Assembly (NCBI GenBank): GCA_036477795.1
Contig: JAZGDL010000487.1
Span: forward strand, 1 to 9,773
Direction of reading: 5' to 3'
Origin: JAZGDL01 sp036477795
GTDB lineage: Bacteria; Planctomycetota; Phycisphaerae; UBA1845
DNA length: 9,773 nucleotides
The notes below the pieces were generated by a model that worked only from the letters and a program-made list of their open reading frames with translations, was not told where the DNA came from and did not search any database. The position numbers were made by a program, and so were the translations under genes. Positions 6,501 through 9,773 of the stretch are shown one piece after another (position 1 is the first letter of the stretch; every line of letters begins with the position of its first letter).

Positions 6501-6555
6501 TGTGGGACCGGCTTTCCAGCCGGTCAAATGACAGGCTGGAAAGCCTGTCCCACAT
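6501..6555. repeat. REP-like doublet: two hairpins inside an outer stem
   Basis: Two arms are near-perfect reverse complements across 55 bp. Each arm is also a hairpin by itself: GACCGGCT-ttcc-AGCCGGTC (6506-6525) and GACAGGCT-ggaa-AGCCTGTC (6530-6549). TGTGGG at 6501-6506 pairs with CCCACA at 6549-6554 outside them. The arms differ by two changes that preserve pairing within each hairpin (C with G in the left, A with T in the right), which supports folding as two hairpins on a common stem. This is the shape of bacterial REP/BIME elements. No transposase of any kind is in the window. Confidence 0.7.
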
Positions 6556-6558
6556 ATG

Positions 6559-6582
6559 GGTGCGAGAAAGGATTCTCGCACC
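6559..6582. repeat. Perfect 10-bp hairpin with AGGA loop
   Basis: GGTGCGAGAA (6559-6568) and TTCTCGCACC (6573-6582) are exact reverse complements around a 4-nt loop, four bases after the REP-like doublet. No T-tract follows, so it is probably part of the same repeat cluster rather than a terminator. Confidence 0.6.
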
Positions 6583-6640
6583 AGCACTCCGGTCTGGTCA
6601 GGCACGGCAGGCAGCGCCCCGCTGGCATGCAGGTCGATTC

Positions 6641-6660
6641 AGAAACACCGCCGGGTTTCT
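6641..6660. repeat. Small hairpin in the proS-nfeD gap
   Basis: AGAAAC-a-CC (6641-6649) pairs with GGGTTTCT (6653-6660) around a very short loop with one bulged A. It is the third dyad in this gap. The bases between it and the next repeat (6661-6726) show no gene and no convincing promoter. Confidence 0.4.
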
Positions 6661-6726
6661 AATGGGCAGACGCCAAAGCGTGGTGTAGACTATGCCTAGT
6701 GTAGTGTTTCGCGCAGATGTCATTTT

Positions 6727-6801
6727 ATCCGAGGCCCGACCGTAAGGGAGGGAACATGTTACGTCCGGCGAAGACCGCTCCCTTACGGTCGCGGCTCGGA
6801 T
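6727..6801. repeat. Long inverted repeat ending 25 bp upstream of the nfeD-like gene
   Basis: Arms of 24 bp (6727-6750 and 6778-6801) are reverse complements except for a 4-base interior mismatch block. Outer stem ATCCGAG/CTCGGAT and inner stem GACCGTAAGGGAG/CTCCCTTACGGTC enclose a 27-nt loop. It could be a dispersed palindromic repeat or, if transcribed with the flotillin operon, a large hairpin in its leader. No coding sequence is present. Confidence 0.7.
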
Positions 6802-6826
6802 CAATAGACGACGGGAATTTGGAACA

Positions 6827-7522
6827 ATGTTCACGATACAAATCATAGCGTCGACGTACGCCGGACTACTGGCTGCGACGGGAATGTTGCAGATGGTTTA
6901 CATCATCTGCCTTATCGTCGGCGGCGGACTGCTGGTGATCTCCACGTTTCTGAGCGGCGATAGTGAGGTCGGCGCCGATGCCGACGTGGAAATGGATTTC
7001 GACGCGGATGCGGATGTGGATGTGGAAGCCGATGCTCACGTGGAAGAGGCCGACGTCGCCGCTGCGGGCGGCTTGTCTCTGGCGAACTGGTTTTCCATGC
7101 GGTTCGTGGTTTACTTCATCGCAGCCTTCGGCCTGATCGGAACCGCGCTTTCCTACACGTCGGAAATGGTAGCGACCCCGGTGCTGATCTGGTCCGTAGC
7201 CGGCGGTCTGGTGATGGGCCAGGCGGCCCACCAGACCATGCGACTTCTTAAACGTTCAAGCGGCGACGGCACCACCTCTGCGAGCGATTTTGTCGACAAG
7301 CTCGGCCGGGTGACGCTGGCCATTGAGCCGCCCCAACGTGGCGAGGTGGCCTTGCAGGTGCGCGGCCGGGAACGGTTCGTACCGGCCAAAGCGCGCCGTA
7401 ACGACGACCGTTTCGAAGTCGGGGCCGACGTGATGATCGTGGCGTTCAATAACGGAACGGCTGAAGTGGTGTCCAAGAAAGAGTACGAGTTCATCAACGA
7501 CGCTAAGTCAGGAGGATTATGA
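6827..7522 (+). CDS. nfeD: NfeD/YuaF-like membrane protein, flotillin partner
   Basis: A 231-residue membrane protein of the NfeD family, whose short members (such as B. subtilis YuaF) are encoded next to flotillins. Predicted by eye: transmembrane helix 1 at about 22-42, an acidic linker at 45-76, helices 2 and 3 at about 91-110 and 117-136, and a C-terminal OB-fold domain at about 158-216 (GRVTLAIEPPQRGEVALQVR, then the FVPAKA segment and VGADVMIVAFNNGTAEVV), as in other NfeD proteins. In the linker every second residue from 51 to 69 is Asp or Glu, which is striking. There is no ClpP-like protease domain, so this is the short type. The stop overlaps the flotillin start, so the two are translationally coupled. 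The ribosome binding site is weak; ATG at 6884, behind GACGGGA, is an alternative start that would still keep the first helix. Confidence 0.85.
   Translation: MFTIQIIASTYAGLLAATGMLQMVYIICLIVGGGLLVISTFLSGDSEVGADADVEMDFDADADVDVEADAHVEEADVAAAGGLSLANWFSMRFVVYFIAAFGLIGTALSYTSEMVATPVLIWSVAGGLVMGQAAHQTMRLLKRSSGDGTTSASDFVDKLGRVTLAIEPPQRGEVALQVRGRERFVPAKARRNDDRFEVGADVMIVAFNNGTAEVVSKKEYEFINDAKSGGL
7510..7515 (+). promoter_or_regulatory. Shine-Dalgarno of the flotillin gene
   Basis: AGGAGG lies in the last codons of the nfeD-like gene, 3 nt before the ATG at 7519 and 6 nt before the tandem ATG at 7522. The spacing favours 7522, which would shorten the flotillin by one residue and give a TGATG stop-start overlap. 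Confidence 0.7.
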
Positions 7523-8856
7523 TGTACACAGCACTGATAGCACAAAACGGCATGCCATCCGCCATGATCATCGGAGGCGGAATCCTTTTCTTGATCTTTG
7601 CCCTGATCGTGCTGATCGCCAAGATCATGGTGGTCGGCAACCCCAGCGAACTGCTGATCGTCAGCGGACGACGAACACGGGAGGGCCAGGGCTACCGCAC
7701 GCTGATCGGCGGACGAACACTGGTAATACCGGTCATCGAAAAGGCCGCCCGGCTCAGTCTGCACAACATGCAGGTCAGCCTGGAGGTCAAGGCCCAGTCG
7801 GGCGGCGGCAGGATGATCCCGGTAACCGTAACTGGGGTAGCCAACGTCAAGGTCTCCTCCGCACCTCAGCTCCGGGGCAACGCCATCGAGCGTTTTCTGG
7901 GCCAGCCGTCCGGTGAGATGCAGCGGGTGGCCCGCGAGACCTTGGAAGGCGGCTTGCGGGCGGTGATCGGCAAGATGACGCCGGAGGACGTCGTCGAGGA
8001 CCGGGATAAGTTTGTCTCCACGGTGATGAACGAAGTCGACGACGACTTCCGCAAGCTGGGCATGATAATCGACAGCGTGAACATTCAGAACGTCCAGGAC
8101 GATGATCAGTACCTTGAATCCATTGCCCGCAAGGCTTCGGCCCAGGTGCGTGCCGCCGCACGCCAGTACGAAGCCCAACGCAAGAGCGAAGCGGACGTCA
8201 AAGAGGCTGAGGCTGAGGCCTTAGCCCGGCAGGCACGCGCGGAGCAAGACGCCGAAGCCAAGACAGCCGAAGCCGCCGGACGGCAGCGGTCCGAAGAGGC
8301 CCGGCTCGGTGCTGACAAAGCCATTGCCGAAGCGGACAACGCCTTACGCATCAGAAAGGCGGAACTCGCCCGGGAAGCCGAGCTCAAAGAGGCTGAGACG
8401 CAGAAGGCCGCCGCCCAGGCGGAAGAGGCCCGATTGCTGGCCACACGCGTCAAGCAGGCCGATGCCGAGCGGGACGTCGCCAAAGCCAAGGCCGAAGGCG
8501 ACGCCGCCTCCATCCTGGAAGAGGGCAAGGCCCGGGCGACGGCCATCGAGCAGATCGGCCGAGCCATTCAGCAGCACCCCGACGCCCTCAAGGTCATGCT
8601 GGCGGAGATGTTGCCCAGCGTGATGCAGGATATAACCAAGACCATCGCCGACGTTCAGCTTGGTAACATAACGGTGATCGACAGCGGCAGCGGCGCCGCC
8701 ATCTCCGGCGCCGCCATGGGCCGGGCCCGGATGCTGTCAGAATCACTAGCCACACTCGAGTCTGTCCTGGGAATCGATCTGCGTGATCTCACCAAGTCGA
8801 TCGCCGGCAATGTGACCAGCAGAGCGAAGAGCGACGGCGGATCGGGCAAGGCGTGA
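7519..8856 (+). CDS. floT: Flotillin-like SPFH-domain membrane scaffold protein
   Basis: A 445-residue flotillin. Flotillins oligomerise at the membrane and organise functional microdomains that gather signalling, transport and secretion proteins. The N-terminus has one membrane segment (about 16-38), followed by the SPFH/PHB domain (about 40-205: NPSELLIVSG, then the RLSLHNMQVSLEVKAQ stretch, then LRAVIGKMTPEDVVEDRDKF). Next is a long Ala/Glu/Lys-rich coiled coil (about 205-345) with the EA-rich repeats typical of the flotillin domain, and a C-terminal segment containing LGNITVIDSGSG at 381-392, as in YuaG/FloT proteins. The size is slightly below the 509 residues of B. subtilis YuaG. The upstream NfeD-like gene, overlapping by 4 bp, strongly supports the assignment. 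Whether it is the FloT orthologue of this lineage or a paralogue is not decidable from the window. Confidence 0.92.
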   Translation: MMYTALIAQNGMPSAMIIGGGILFLIFALIVLIAKIMVVGNPSELLIVSGRRTREGQGYRTLIGGRTLVIPVIEKAARLSLHNMQVSLEVKAQSGGGRMIPVTVTGVANVKVSSAPQLRGNAIERFLGQPSGEMQRVARETLEGGLRAVIGKMTPEDVVEDRDKFVSTVMNEVDDDFRKLGMIIDSVNIQNVQDDDQYLESIARKASAQVRAAARQYEAQRKSEADVKEAEAEALARQARAEQDAEAKTAEAAGRQRSEEARLGADKAIAEADNALRIRKAELAREAELKEAETQKAAAQAEEARLLATRVKQADAERDVAKAKAEGDAASILEEGKARATAIEQIGRAIQQHPDALKVMLAEMLPSVMQDITKTIADVQLGNITVIDSGSGAAISGAAMGRARMLSESLATLESVLGIDLRDLTKSIAGNVTSRAKSDGGSGKA

Positions 8857-8863
8857 GGCCTTG

Positions 8864-8884
8864 CGGGCCCGTGTCGGGTGCCCG
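8864..8884 (+). terminator. Candidate hairpin terminator after the flotillin gene
   Basis: CGGGCCC (8864-8870) pairs with GGG-t-GCCCG (8876-8884) with one bulged T, 7 bp after the flotillin stop and between two convergent genes. There is no U-tract, so it is at best a weak or factor-assisted terminator. The rest of 8857-9035 shows no gene or other signal. Confidence 0.35.
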
Positions 8885-9035
8885 ATTAGACGATAGACGA
8901 CATCTGTCGCGCTGGAGTAGCACCCTGGGCTTGTGCTCGATCAGTGGAAGCAACGGCCTCGGAACTGACATGATCCGCACCGCCATCATCGCTGTGCTTG
9001 CACCCCGGGCAGGTTGGATGGCGGTCCTGGCTAGG

Positions 9036-9773
9036 TCAGCTCTGCCATAGCTTCCTTAGCTTGGCCTTCATTCCGCGCACATCCGATGGTACGTCGGTGG
9101 GCCAATCGGCTCCCTCGCACGGCTCATCGATCGATTCGCTCCGTTCTTCAAACAGCGTGCGCACTGAGTCGGGGATGAAACGCGTCAGTTGAGCATAAGT
9201 GTGCGCGTCGCCCATGCTAAATCGGCGGTGATAATAACGCAGCGGAAAGTAGACATAGAGCATATCCTTCGCACGGGTCATCGCAACGTAGAACAACCGC
9301 CGCTCCTCGTCCTCCCCGGCGGAATCACCCAACGCCATGTCGGATGGGATCATGCCGTCGGCGGCGTGAATGATGTGCACGACGCGCCATTCACATCCCT
9401 TGGCGGAATGAATCGTACTCAGCGTAAGCCAGTCTTCCTCCAGATGCGGCGGTCCGGCAAAGTCCGAGGTAGAAGTCGGTGGATCGAGCGTTAAACTGGT
9501 GATGAAGCGGCCGCGAGAACGATAACGTCGGGCGATTCGCTCTAACTGCTCCAGGTCACGCTTTCTGGCGGCTGCATTCTCGTAGACTCGCTCGAGGATC
9601 GGTTTATAGAAACGGCCAATCCGCTCGATCTGCACCGCAAGGGAAGCCGCCTTGGCACGGCGATCGTCCCCCGACGTCGAATCATGGGAACCACCGTTGA
9701 CGTTGGTACGGCAGCAGTCAGCCAGCGCCAACCGAAGCTCGGCGAACTGGTCCCGAGCGCGGGGAGGCACCGT
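9036..9773 (-). CDS. UvrD/Rep/PcrA-type ATP-dependent DNA helicase, C-terminal part (5' partial)
   Basis: The C-terminal part of a superfamily 1A helicase, which unwinds DNA 3' to 5' using ATP in repair or replication. The frame is open to the window edge, so the N-terminal part, with the Walker A and B motifs, lies outside. Visible are the end of the 2B region, rich in Arg and Glu helices, then motif V in LTLSTIHSAKGCEWRVVHII (about residues 115-134 counted from 9770) and motif VI in EERRLFYVAMTRAKDMLYV (155-173), which contains the conserved arginine involved in ATP hydrolysis. The protein ends about 75 residues after motif VI and lacks the longer C-terminal extension of PcrA and UvrD that binds RNA polymerase, so it is closer to the short helicases of this family; which member it is cannot be said. 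The gene is convergent with the flotillin gene. Confidence 0.9.
   Translation of the reverse strand, partial: TVPPRARDQFAELRLALADCCRTNVNGGSHDSTSGDDRRAKAASLAVQIERIGRFYKPILERVYENAAARKRDLEQLERIARRYRSRGRFITSLTLDPPTSTSDFAGPPHLEEDWLTLSTIHSAKGCEWRVVHIIHAADGMIPSDMALGDSAGEDEERRLFYVAMTRAKDMLYVYFPLRYYHRRFSMGDAHTYAQLTRFIPDSVRTLFEERSESIDEPCEGADWPTDVPSDVRGMKAKLRKLWQS

Noticed and set aside
6501..6582. The hairpins as a tRNA or as an intrinsic terminator of proS
   Set aside because: No cloverleaf with conserved T-loop or anticodon arm can be drawn, and none of the stems is followed by a T-tract; the nested arms fit a palindromic repeat better.
7153..8178. A 341-codon open frame on the minus strand opposite the flotillin gene
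   Set aside because: It lies antisense to clear NfeD and flotillin coding sequence, resembles no family, and is explained by GC-rich codon bias that removes stops on the opposite strand.
8853..9050. A 65-codon plus-strand frame between the flotillin and helicase genes
   Set aside because: It overlaps the flotillin stop and the helicase end, has no ribosome binding site and no similarity.

Overview
The window reads as ordinary chromosomal sequence from a GC-rich, Gram-negative-type bacterium. A protein with a PEP-CTERM sorting tail, a flotillin/NfeD operon with a very acidic linker, mostly weak Shine-Dalgarno signals and many palindromic repeats between genes together suggest a planctomycete or a relative. 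That assignment is inference; there is no rRNA or other marker to settle it.

Layout, left to right. Positions 1-1867 (+) hold accB (5' end outside the window) and accC, the biotin carrier and biotin carboxylase of acetyl-CoA carboxylase, which makes malonyl-CoA for fatty acid synthesis. The 3' end of accC runs into a small palindromic repeat. A gap with 7-bp tandem and inverted repeats follows, then a glutamine amidotransferase of the TrpG/PabA type (1963-2541, +). Convergent to it on the minus strand are a YdjM-type membrane metal-dependent hydrolase (2801-3337) and, just downstream of it, the N-terminal remnant of a rhodanese (2544-2777). A 421-bp divergent regulatory region leads to a PEP-CTERM exported protein (3759-4526, +), then proS, a bacterial-type prolyl-tRNA synthetase with its editing domain (4690-6405, +).

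The 421-bp gap from 6406 to 6826 is packed with inverted repeats, including a two-hairpin element whose arms show compensatory base changes and a long stem ending about 25 bp before the next gene. It is followed by an NfeD/YuaF-like membrane protein (6827-7522) translationally coupled to a flotillin (7519-8856), a classic pair that organises membrane microdomains. The right edge holds the C-terminal part of a UvrD/Rep-type DNA helicase on the minus strand (9036-9773, continuing beyond the window).

No clearly new multi-gene system is visible: the genes are housekeeping or known families. The most interesting material is non-coding, because nearly every intergenic gap carries a different palindromic element. 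There are also local oddities: a Tyr in place of the near-invariant His of AccC, a strictly alternating acidic/non-acidic tract in the NfeD protein, and a truncated rhodanese. No tRNA, rRNA, CRISPR array, IS element or transposase was seen.
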